Shown here one piece after another: positions 20,830 through 30,875 of a stretch of 35,593 nucleotides of DNA. The notes below the pieces were generated by a model, which saw nothing but the letters and a program-made list of their open reading frames with translations, searched no databases and was not told where the DNA came from. The position numbers and the translations under genes were made by a program. This stretch comes from Actinomortierella ambigua (lineage: Eukaryota; Mortierellomycota; Mortierellomycetes; Mortierellales; Mortierellaceae). The DNA lies in assembly GCA_016098155.1 (NCBI GenBank), contig JAAAJB010000366.1, positions 1-35,593 of the forward strand, in the 5' to 3' direction. How positions within the stretch are numbered: the stretch's first letter is position 1; every line of letters starts with the position of its first letter.

Positions 20830-23125
20830 ATGGTCCTCCTGTACGGTGTTGACATTGGCAGTCTCACGCTCGCCTTGCTCCTGGAGCAACACGGGATTGA
20901 ATACAAATTGGTCGACCCACGTCCAAGTCTCGAGAAAGACGACGAAGGTTGTATACCACCACTGCACCGCTGTGGCGCCGTCATTCTCTTCCCTCCGGCA
21001 CTCGACCTCCTTGTTCAGCTTGGGCTGCAGGACGAGGTCTGGTTCGAATCGCATCCTCTACTCCAGGTCGAGGTCTTCGAGCATCGCTGGACACTCCACA
21101 AAGGACACGGGCATTTTTTAGAGTCACCACTAGCAGCCAGCGGCCGCCCATCCAGCGAAGCACACAGTTTGGCCAGTCTCTCAGCAGCAGTTTATGGTCA
21201 ATCGGCATGCATGACGTCCAGGGGGTTGACCGCACGGCCCTGTGCTACCACACGGCTCTCGCCATCAAAGTCCATTGAATCTGTGGGACACCTCGATTTT
21301 TCACGGTGGCGGAGCCGCTTTGATAGCTTGCGTCCTTTGGACTGCAGAGTCATTGACCTGGCCATCTTGACCAACATCCTCCTTTCTCGGGTACCTGCTG
21401 ACCGTGTCCAGCTCTCTAAAACTCTACGCTCTGTTCAGAAAACTTCAGCCTATGACTCTTCAGGGGTCGGGACCGGAGAGCACACAGACTCTCGAGAACC
21501 TTTCGGCAGTAGTCAAGACCCTGCATTGGTTGAGCATCTACAGTGCCGGTTTGCCGACGGGTCTGCAATACAGACGCGACTCCTGGTTGCTTCACATGTT
21601 GGGGGAAGCGACTACCTCTTGCCTGAAAGCCCTCGCCCCGCTCGCCGAGACCCTTCATCCGTGTCGATACTCGCTCCCCCTTTCCAATCATCAACCTCCC
21701 AGGCACAGTGCTCTGAGAAACAACAACGAGTCAGTTTCGACAACGGAGCCTGCTCTCTAACTGCCTCTCCTAACATGGCCTCATCACACCAAACGACCAG
21801 CTCTCTTTCGACCACATTTTCACTGCCTCCTGAACTCAGCCAAACTCAACAACACTACCAGACATGTGAACGTGCGTCCAGCCTGTCCGATAATAGGAAG
21901 CTAAATCTGGCCAGCGTCACCGAATTGCCAGCCGCCCCACCCCAGGATGAACACATGTGTATTCTCGTAGAGGGCGTTACCGATAGAATTGACCCTCAGA
22001 GATTCCCCCTGGTTCGAGATGAGTCGGCCCACTTTCGACTTGTTGGCGAGGATATAGGTGGCTCATCGGTACGGCATAAAGAGAGGGAGGGAGGGAGGGG
22101 GTGGGGGATAGAGAGTACAAGCGCATAAGCGAGGGGGTGTGCATGAGGGCATAACCAAGTGGCAACATACTAAATCCCCCCATTCTACCTTTCCTCCTCT
22201 CTTCTCATTCTCCCCCACCGCAGTGGTGGGCGTGTACATTGGTAGACCACAGGATCGCATGGCAAGTCAGCAAGCGATTGCATTTCTCGGCTACAGAAGC
22301 GGACCATGAGCAGGAACATGCTATGAAGCACGAGCGACTTGGGCATGCTCAGCAATATGCAGCACCTCAGGGACAACTTTTGGAAGAATTCTCTGATATG
22401 CCTTGCCCACTGGGAGCACACATGAGCGACCTTTTCAAGAACACCCCTGCATCGGACATGTCCATCCGATTTCATAGTCCACACAGCGAGCCTCGACCCA
22501 CTTACTCTGATTTTCTCCCAATCATTCCTATGGAAGGAGGTAAGCCGCCTATCGAATTGTGCAACTCTACATGAAAATCCGATGTCCTCATGTACTAGCA
22601 ACACAGTGCTGGAGCTGACAGCTCCTTGTCATACCTCGCTCTTACGCTAACATACATGGTATGCCTATAGGGAGCCGATTTCCTGTGTTTTTGGGCGAGG
22701 ATGTAGACTTTGCCATCACAGAAGCGCTCCTTGTAGCTCAAGCGATCTACTCAAATCTTGCTGAAGGAGATTTGTCACCAGGGAGCTCGTGCGCCTTGGC
22801 AAAAAACGCATACTGGCAACAAGGAGTGCTTCGCCGAAGACTGTCCCTGTGGTACAAGCGTATTGAGCAGTTCTTAGAGTGCCAGGTAAATGCAGCGAAG
22901 TGAAGATGTCGCTCTATGCTTTGGACGCTTTGGACGGAGGCACGAACGACGAAAGAAAGAATGAAAGAAAAAAAAACTCATCTTGCTCTCTATCTTTCAT
23001 AGACCCTATGGCAACGTATCCGTCGATGGTTGGCGCTAAACTTCATGCCACCTTGCGTGCAAGATCGCCTCGATGAGCAACGGCTTGTAGACGGCATGGT
23101 AAACTATGTAGACGCCGTTTCTTAG
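20830..23125 (+). CDS. Divergent FAD monooxygenase-like protein, probable pseudoenzyme
   Basis: Paralogue of the monooxygenase upstream, 630 aa. Exons 20830-22068, 22224-22539, 22671-22885 and 23003-23125 all have GT/AG borders and consistent phase. Homology shows at IGSLTLALLLEQHGIEY (start), WWACTLVDHRIAWQ (first residues of exon 2), FAITEALLVAQAIYSNL (exon 3) and a Trp-rich C-terminal exon. Its three introns have the same phases (0, 1, 0) and equivalent places as introns 3, 4 and 5 of the neighbour; the first two are absent. The FAD motifs are damaged: GxGxxG reads GVDIGS, the GADG region reads VASHVGGSD (near 253-261), and GDACH-PAAGQGG is reduced to SDFLPIIPMEGG. Residues about 262-400 are a Ser/Thr/Pro/Gln-rich insertion. 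It probably cannot bind FAD normally. Alternatives are an expressed non-catalytic protein, a young pseudogene without stops, or a missed N-terminal exon. Confidence 0.7.
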
Positions 23126-23428
23126 GCTAAAGAACGTGGTAGAACGCGTAAATTGCATCATTTCCTTGTTTAGGAGCGAGTTTTTTTGTTTGACGTGGTT
23201 GTGCCACTTGACATGTTCAATCCGCGATTACAAATCTCCAAATTTGAAATCACAATGTTTGCACCCCCCCCCAGTGTTGATTTGCAAGCAAACAAGGCAA
23301 AGCTCCATATAAATGCATCGATATAGTGTGCAGAAACCCCATTATCGAACGACAACTCTCTCGCGACGCCTCACACGAAAAAGTGCATACTTTCCCCTCC
23401 TACGCAAACCTCAAAGAAAAAGAAAAGC
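23126..23428. promoter_or_regulatory. GST promoter region with TATA box
   Basis: TATAAAT at 23308-23314 lies about 115 bp upstream of the GST ATG, and the last 60 bp before the ATG are C/T- then A-rich as in fungal leaders. A C-run lies at about 23265-23272. No other feature is seen. Confidence 0.5.
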
Positions 23429-24295
23429 ATGTCGACGCCAAAGTACACCCTCTATTCCAGCGAGCTCTGCCCTTACGCTCAACGTGCTCGCGTTGCCGCC
23501 CTTGAGACAGGTTTCAAAGCAACAGAGATTGAGATTGATCTCACCACCCCTCGTGAACCATGGTACCTTGAGATCAACCCATATGGCCAAGTGCCCGCTC
23601 TCAAGCTGGAGGGCGAGGACTTTGTGTTTCTCGAGTCCAAGTTTGTTGCCAAGTACATTGCTGAGCTGTCGCCCAAGTCTGGGTAAGCACATGAAACCCA
23701 TTTCATTGTTTGTCATTCTGCAAGACGAGCCTGATTTCTCTAGTTTGTTGTTCTAATCGCCGCCCATCTCTACCTTCTCTGCCTTTCTCCCTCTCTTTCT
23801 CTCTTTCTCTCTTTCTCCCTCTCTCTCTCTCTCTCTCTCGCCGTCTCTCCCTCTAGTTTGATTGTCGACAATGCCCGCGACCGCGCTCACTCCGAGTTTC
23901 TGATTCACCAGTTTGACAACCGAGTGATTCCTGCTTTCTACAAACTGGCCTACACCAAAGATACCACCAAGCGCGCCGAGCACGTAGCCGAGTTTGACAA
24001 GCAGCTCACCGACTTTACGCGCTACCTCGAAAAGGCCCACGCTTCGACCGGAGCTGGTCCTTTCATCCATGGAGCTCGCTTCACATATGCCGACTTGGTT
24101 CTGGGAACGCTACTGACTCGGCTTTATCTTGCGGAGGCCTTCCAGCAAGGCTACAAGCTGCCTTCCCGAGAGTCGCACCCTCACTTGGCTCGCTACTTTG
24201 AGTGGCAGGATGCGGTCCTAGCGCGCCCGTCCATCATCGCCACCACTCCGGACCGTGAGGCTGACACGAAGCTCGCTAGTCGATATGTCCGCTAA
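23429..24295 (+). CDS. Glutathione S-transferase, Cys-type (omega-like)
   Basis: Cytosolic GST of the cysteine-active-site group (omega-like). These mostly act as thiol transferases, deglutathionylases or reductases rather than classic conjugating enzymes. Exons 23429-23682 and 23857-24295 join in phase 2 to give 230 aa, a normal length. The thioredoxin-fold N-terminal domain has the active site LCPYAQR with Cys14. It also has the cis-Pro segment GQVPALKLEGED and the Glu-Ser pair of the glutathione site in FLESKFVAKYI. The helical C-terminal domain begins at DNARDRAHSEFL in exon 2. The 174-nt intron is a C/T microsatellite for much of its length. A possible AATAAT-type signal follows the stop near 24333. 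As third gene of a co-oriented trio behind two monooxygenase-type genes, it could process oxidised products, which is inference from position. Confidence 0.9.
23786..23839. repeat. CT microsatellite in GST intron
   Basis: Long run of CT and CTTT units occupying the 3' half of the GST intron, effectively an extended polypyrimidine tract before the CTCTAG acceptor. Confidence 0.85.
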
Positions 24296-25842
24296 AAAAA
24301 AAATTCTACAAGGGGATGCAGCATTTGTAATGGTAATAATAAAGCAAAATGAGGTTGTATAACAAAACTTGTTGCATGATGGCGAGGTCGTATGAAAGGG
24401 TGAAACTACGCTTGGCGTCATTTTTGCTCAGGATTGGTTGGGAGGGGGGAGTGAGCCCAGGGCTGAGAAGAGAGAGAGAGCAAGAAAAGAGAGAGAGGCT
24501 CGAGCGTGGCGGAAATTGCAATGTTTGTCCTTTCGCTTGAGACCATTTCCCACAGATTTTCTTCCCTTCGCTCACCCTTCGAGTCCACCGAACGGTCGTC
24601 TGCTCTGGCCACACCTCTGCCAAGGCCAGATGCGCACATACCGAGCCATCGGTGGAGCTCCATGGTATCGGTAGAATGTCAAAGATCAGCGTTGTTGTGG
24701 CCATCGGACTGTTATGCTGACACGCTGTCTTGAAAATTATATCTCAAAGGAAAATAGGAACTCGCCTGCGCGTGTTTACGATCATGCTTTGCTGCGGGTG
24801 AAACGCAGATTGTAGTAGTAGTAAAACATGATGTCTGAGAGAGGCCATCTACATGTGTTATGTTGCTTTCCGTAAACCATGGAAAAGGCCGGATGCACGA
24901 GTAAGACAGGAAGAGTGGCAGCCATCTACCATCAGGAACAGATGCAGTGACCCATCTCCCCCTATGCCCAGAACATTCTCCTTCGTACCCGGGGTCGCTT
25001 CAACTAGTGCTGGCAAAAGGCCTTTTTTTTTCCTCTCCTTGGCTACCCGCTGCATCGAAAGACATTCGGGAAGAAAGGAGAGAGAGAGAGGGAGATTGAG
25101 TAAAAAAACTATGGATGCTTCTCTCTCTTTCTTCGTTGTTCTTGTTTTCCTCTCAGTTTTGTGGAAAAGGGGGGGGGAGGGGCGAGGTGCTTTTGAAACC
25201 TGTGCCGTCCAAATATGGAAAAGTGTGGGGTAGTGCAAGTGGATTGAGGATGTGTGTGTGAGAAAAGTGAGAGCGGGCGTGTGCTTTGTAGCCAATATTA
25301 AAACATAAAATAGTGTCCCCAGGCTATGGTGTGAACTAGAGGTAAGGATGATGATTATTCATACCCACCTCTTACCACCATACCACCATAGAGGGGGGAT
25401 TGAAGGAGTCGGGGTAATCCAGCAACAGCAACAAGGTCTTGTGCCTTGTCGGAAGATGATGATGATGGATGAACAACAGTGAGTATGATGGTGGTTATGG
25501 TGGTGATGGAGTGATGAGAGGGAGGAACAAAAAAAAAATAGCGCTCAGATGCACCTCGAAATTCGGACTGAAGGGATACTTCTCCCCCCCTTGGACCACC
25601 CCCCCTCTTTCCCTCCGTTCTTTTCACCTGAACAGCGTAAACAACGCCCTTCTCCACCCGGTTCGTTCCATGAACTCGTGCTTTAAGAAGGCACCGCACC
25701 TGGCCTGTAGTCCGTCGCTTTCTTTTCCACCTCTTTTACCTCCCCCAACCCCAACCCTTACCCCTCCACGGCCTTCTCACCCCACTCTTCACCCTCCTTC
25801 ATTCTCCCCTCTCAAACTCACACTTTGCATTCTATATCCATA
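24296..25842. other. Intergenic region between GST and PEPCK
   Basis: No gene supported. It contains a GA-rich stretch (about 24466-24500), GAT/GGT trinucleotide-like repeats (about 25448-25515), and from about 25715 to 25825 a strongly C/T-rich plus strand that leads into the proposed PEPCK first exon. The PEPCK promoter should be in the last few hundred bases. Confidence 0.45.
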
Positions 25843-26779
25843 ATGTTTCTTCGGTAAGCTGCAATGAATGCATGAACCTGTGGTCAAAGCTTGCCCATGC
25901 AAGTCAGAATGCATGCTGCTGCTTCTACCACCCCTCTCACTCACTCGTGAGAGGTGCTGAGTCTGAAATGAAGACTGCCACCTTTTAGCGGCGTGGTAAC
26001 TTTGATTCAATTCAACTTTATCGAGAGTACTACAAAGTTGGCAAAGAGAGTGCATAGAGAGGGGTCAACATCTGGTCTGGTCATTAAGATGAAAAAAAAA
26101 AAAAAAAAAACTCCCTCTCTGACCATTGCTTGCATGTTCATTCGTCATTAGCCCCACTCTGTCCGCAAGGCTTGTCTGCACAGCCTCAGCTTCAAGCCCA
26201 ACCTGGGCTTCTGCAGGCCTCAAGGCGCAGCATCACAGCATTCGAATGGTTTTTCAAAACCGAGCCGCCCACCCGCACCATCCTCTTGGGCTCCAGAGCT
26301 ACCGCTTCCTGGGTGCAGTGTCGACGCCAGCATCGCGCAGCGCTTTCCCATCGCAGCCCGTGAATGCCTCGGCCTCGGCGTCTTTCCAGCCGGCGGAGCA
26401 TCCCTTGCATCATCATGACAGTCACTCGACTGCACCGACCACCCACGCAAAGCTAATCGAGTGGGTCCGTGCTCAGGCGGCCCTCCTGGAACCCGACCAT
26501 ATCCACTGGTGCTCCGGCACCCAAGAAGAGAACGAGGCCATGGTCCAGGACCTCGTCCAGAAGGGTGTTATGATTCCGTTGAACGAAAAATTGCGACCCC
26601 GAAGTTTCCTGACGAGAACAGACCCTGCTGATGTGGCTCGTTCCGAAGGCTCGACATATATTTGCAGCCAAAACAAGGAAGACGCGGGGTAAGGTCCATT
26701 CTCGTCTACACACACACAACCACTAGCGCTCGTCTGATATTCTAAAAAAGGGAGGGAGGGAGAGAGGGAGGGAGACACA

Positions 26780-26829
<50 letters not shown>

Positions 26830-29533
26830 AAGGAGGACAACAGGGGCATCCGACTTTCGGAAAGAAGAGGAACAACTCATAAAGGGGGAAGCACAGGGGC
26901 CAAGAGCGAGCAATAGATAGAAGAGAGAAAAGACCTCAATTCACCCCACCACCTGTAGTTCGGTGGGGTAAGGTTGTTGTTTGTGTATTACAGCAGGGGG
27001 TTTCTAGGGTGGGAAAAGAGTTAATGAGTCCGTGGACAGTTTCCACACATCCTGCCCACTAAAATGAACGCCTAGGTGCATCTGTGCACTGCCACTGACT
27101 CTCTCTCTCATCTTCACCGTGCATGCTCCCATTAGTCCAACCAATAACTGGATTGACCCCCAAGAAATGCGCGGTCAACTTGAAAAGTCCTTCCGCGGCT
27201 GCATGAGGGGTAAGCACTGTCGATACTATCCATAAAGAAATGAGCTTGTCTGCCTTCCATATGAATGGTAATACTCATTTATCTGGCTTTCCTTCCCCTC
27301 CTCCATCTTCAGGCCGAACGATGTACGTCATCCCTTTCAGTATGGGCCCTATTGGATCCCCCTTGGCCCGCATTGGTGTTCAGGTATGCACAATTTTAAA
27401 CAAGAGTCATCACTGATGTCTCTCTATTATTGATGCCATGCCACGCTCTATGTCTAAGAAGCATGCTCACCAACTGAAACCTAATAACTCAATAGGTCAC
27501 AGATTCACCTTTTGTTGTTGTCAACATGCGTATCATGACCCGCATGGGCGAGAAAGTTCTCGATGTCCTCGGAGACGAGGGTGAGTTTGTTCCATGTGTT
27601 CACTCGGTTGGTCGTCCTCTTGCTGCAGGCGAGAAGGACTCTCTGTGGCCTTGCAACATCGCTGAGCGCAAGGTCGTTCATTTCCCAGAGACACGCGAGA
27701 TTTGGAGCTTCGGCAGTGGGTAAGTTCACCAGTACGATCTCCCGCTGCCATGTAGTGTACACATTGAAGGTCGCATGCACGCTAAAGCCAAGCTGCATTT
27801 CATTTTGACTTGATTTTATTATAGATATGGCGGCAACTCATTACTCGGCAAGAAGTGTCTTGCTCTGCGTATCGCCTCGGTCATGGCGCGAGATGAGGGC
27901 TCCCTCGCAGAGCATATGCTCATCCTTGGCTTGACAAGTCCAGCAGGAAAGAAGTACTACGTAGCTGCAGCCTTCCCCAGCGCTTGCGGCAAGACCAACT
28001 TGGCCATGCTGCAGCCCACCCTCCCTGGCTGGAAGGTGGAGGTTGTTGGCGATGACATTAACTGGTACGATTTTGCTTCAGTCGTGCTCTTTACAAAGGA
28101 GGTGACACCATTGCTTCATGAACCCATCCTAACTCGCCTCTTACATTTACTCTCCATTTCCGCTCTTTCATGCATTACCTCCTCTAGGATGGCAATCAAC
28201 CGTAAGGAGGGTGGTCTGTATGCCATTAACCCCGAAGCTGGTTTCTTTGGAGTTGCCCCAGGCACGTCCAGCAAGACCAACCCCAATGCCATGAGGACGA
28301 TCGAGCACGACACCGTCTTTACAAATGTGGCTCTGACCGACCAAGGTGACGTCTGGTGGGAGGGTATGACCAAGCACCACCCGGAAGGCAAGATCACAAA
28401 CTGGAAGGGCCAAGTCTGGGACTCGACCAAGAGTGACAAGAACATGCTGCCCCTGGCTCACCCCAACTCCCGCTTCACGGTTTCGTTGGAGCAATGTCCC
28501 GCCAAGGACCCTGCATGGGACGATCCCAACGGTGTCCCTATTTCCGCCATCATCTTTGGTGGCCGTCGCGAGACAACCGTGCCCCTTGTCTTTGAGACCA
28601 AAGACTGGAACCACGGTGTCCTCGTCGGTGCCACCGTGGCCAGCGAGAAGACAGCCGCTGCTGAAGGCAGTGACCTCGGACAGCTCAGGTACGCGTTCGC
28701 CTCTTATTTTTTCATGAGGATAGGCTATTTGGCCACTGCGCACTTTTTACACTACGAACTATCTGTTCCCCCTGAAACCAGAAGTTGGCGACGTATGACA
28801 AAAAAATAGTGGGCTGAAGGGTCAGGTTAAAACCCGTACTCTTTTCATTTTCGTGTACTCATGTATGCTGTACTACAACATGGTCTCCCCCATGAATAGA
28901 TTTGATCCCTTCGCCATGTTGCCATTTGCTGGATACAACATGGGTGACTACTTTGGTCACTGGCTCTCGATGCCCGAGCGCGTAGCTGACCCATCGAAGC
29001 TGCCCAGGATCTTCCACGTCAACTGGTTCCGCAAGGACGAGCAGGGATCGTTCATGTGGCCAGGCTTTGGCGATAACTCGAGGTGCGTACCATCTAACCA
29101 TTAACCCTAATATGAATATGGTACCAGATATGGAAAAGTCTAAAGGTGCCCATTTCGGGAGCTAGCTCCGAAAGGCCGCCCACCCCCCTTTCCACCAACC
29201 CTGATTAACATTTTCTCTACTCTACCCGGCGCCTTCTCTAGAGTGCTAAAGTGGATTGTGGATCGTCTGGAGAACCCTGAGGACAAGAGCCTATACAAGT
29301 CGACACCCATTGGTTATGTCCCCAAAGAGACCGCGCTGGACCTGACTGGCATCGAAGACCAAGTCAAGGGAGGCGTGATCCAAAAGTTGCTCGAGGTGAA
29401 CAACTCGGCGTACCTGAGTGAGGTTACCAAGGCGCGCGAGTACTTTGTGCAGTTTGGACGCCGTCTGCCGAACAAGCTGACCAAGGAGCTCAACGACCTT
29501 GAGGAGCGCCTGCGCAAGAACGAGGGTGTCTAA
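25843..29533 (+). CDS. PCK1: GTP-dependent phosphoenolpyruvate carboxykinase, likely mitochondrial form
   Basis: Converts oxaloacetate and GTP to phosphoenolpyruvate, GDP and CO2, the entry step of gluconeogenesis. Proposed exons: 25843-25853, 26152-26688, 27136-27209, 27313-27383, 27496-27719, 27825-28064, 28188-28688, 28900-29082, 29242-29533; 710 aa. Exon 1 is only 11 nt (ATG TTT CTT CG), but its GTAAGC donor and phase fit the CATTAG acceptor and create a basic, Ser/Ala-rich presequence. Otherwise translation could start at the in-frame ATG at 26246 (Met36). The conserved core starts near residue 103. It shows FPSACGKTN (P-loop with the hyper-reactive Cys360), GDDINW at 381-386, [12 protein letters not shown], and the mobile lid SEKTAAAEG. 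These identify the GTP family; ATP-type enzymes differ. The intron at 28065-28187 is 123 nt without a stop. The core is certain, exon 1 is inferred. Confidence 0.88.
26774..26827. repeat. (AC)n-(AG)n compound microsatellite in PEPCK intron
   Basis: About 12 AC units pass directly into about 15 AG units, within the 447-nt second intron (26689-27135), preceded by a GGGA-rich stretch. Confidence 0.9.
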
Positions 29534-30875
29534 TGCAGCAACCCAAACTCAAGACGATGACGTCACCCTGGCCAAAAAAAAATTGGTTTCAGGCTTCCTG
29601 GTCGAGCGAATTTTTTTCGGCGCACACTCTCCTTTCTCTCTTCGCCCTTCATGCTCCTTGGGTGATCCTTTCGTCGTTGCTGTTCCTCTCCTCATCGCCT
29701 CCCTCCTCCCTCGCCTCTACCCTCACTTTCCTCTTTCTCGCCTCCCTCCTTCCCGACTGCTGTAGCTATTTTGCAGTTTGTTTTAGTTTCATTTGCAATC
29801 AGCATCACCACCACAACAGGTATTGAACTGCATTTTCCAAAAAAAAATAATGATTCCAACCATCCAAAAGGGCCGTGCCGAGATTGAGCAGTGTATCGGA
29901 GGAACAGGGACCCCGTCCCGAAACAAGCGAGCTTCCCCACCTTCCGCCACCCCTCCTCCTTACTACCCGCCATTACTTCAACTCAGCACATTCCGACTCG
30001 AACCCTGCTGGCCTCGATTCCCTACCTCACTCGCCCCTTCTTCCCTGTCTCCCTTCTCTCTGCCCCCTCTCTCTTGTTTTTCGGTTTTCTTTTCTCCATT
30101 CCACACACCCTTGTCTCCCTTTTTTTCCGCTCCCACCCACCCACCACCACCACCACCACCAACACCATTCATTCTCATACCAATGCATGATCGCCTTCAT
30201 TTGACCCACGTCTCTTGAAGAAAACTGCAATCCTTCACTCTCCACTCACTCACTCAATCGCACCCTCACTTTCCTGTTCCTTTCACATCCCCTACCCACC
30301 CCCCCTCCTCCGATCCCCTTCCCTCCATTCTCCATCACGGCAACCCGACTCGGTTCAATTCATTATTAATACATAGTTTGGGTATGCAGCATTGCTATGC
30401 ATATGCATGAATGAATGGGTGCTGAGCGTGGGTTCTGTTCATCTTCGACTGGCTCTGTTCAGGGCGGCCGATACCGGGGATCGCCGTCTCCTCTCCCCCG
30501 CTTCTATCCTGTCTTGCAACGTGAAGAGAGACAGAGTGTTTGTGAGCACACTCCTCGCCTGTGTGATAAGTGATCAACACCCGTCATTTTATTTACCTGT
30601 TTGTTGCCTGAGCATTGGGGACCCAGCACTGTTTTGCGCTATTATCAGCCCAACAACAAAACGTGCTCTCGCTCTCTTATTTTTTTTTTCTCTACAAATC
30701 TCTGTCTGCACTCCCCCTCTCTCTCCATTCTCGTTTCGCCGCTCTCAATTGTTCCGCATTCACGTTCTAATCAGCATCCATCTCTGTGTTACTCTCTCAT
30801 CCCTCTCTCGATTCTCGCTCTCCCTCCACTTTTTGCTTCCAATTGTCACTGCCTGGTCACGGTTGAATGTAGAAA
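29534..30875. other. Long pyrimidine-rich intergenic region upstream of FZO1
   Basis: No gene seen. Most of 29600-30340 and 30660-30850 is C/T-rich on the plus strand, with a CCA repeat at about 30134-30163. Open frames here arise from this bias and have no domains. Short upstream ATGs near 30398-30416 give frames of a few codons. This is probably the FZO1 promoter and a long leader. Confidence 0.5.

Noticed and set aside
18357..24295. Full secondary-metabolite gene cluster
   Set aside because: No polyketide synthase, non-ribosomal peptide synthetase, terpene synthase or cluster regulator is present; only tailoring-type genes are seen.
26473..26913. Minus-strand frame across the PEPCK intron microsatellite
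   Set aside because: The protein is mostly alternating Ser/Leu and Cys/Val runs from the AG and AC repeats; it is antisense to a PEPCK exon.
29793..30218. Overlapping plus-strand frames of about 100-140 codons upstream of FZO1
   Set aside because: Three overlapping frames all open because the region is C/T-rich; the proteins are Pro/Ser/Leu low complexity.
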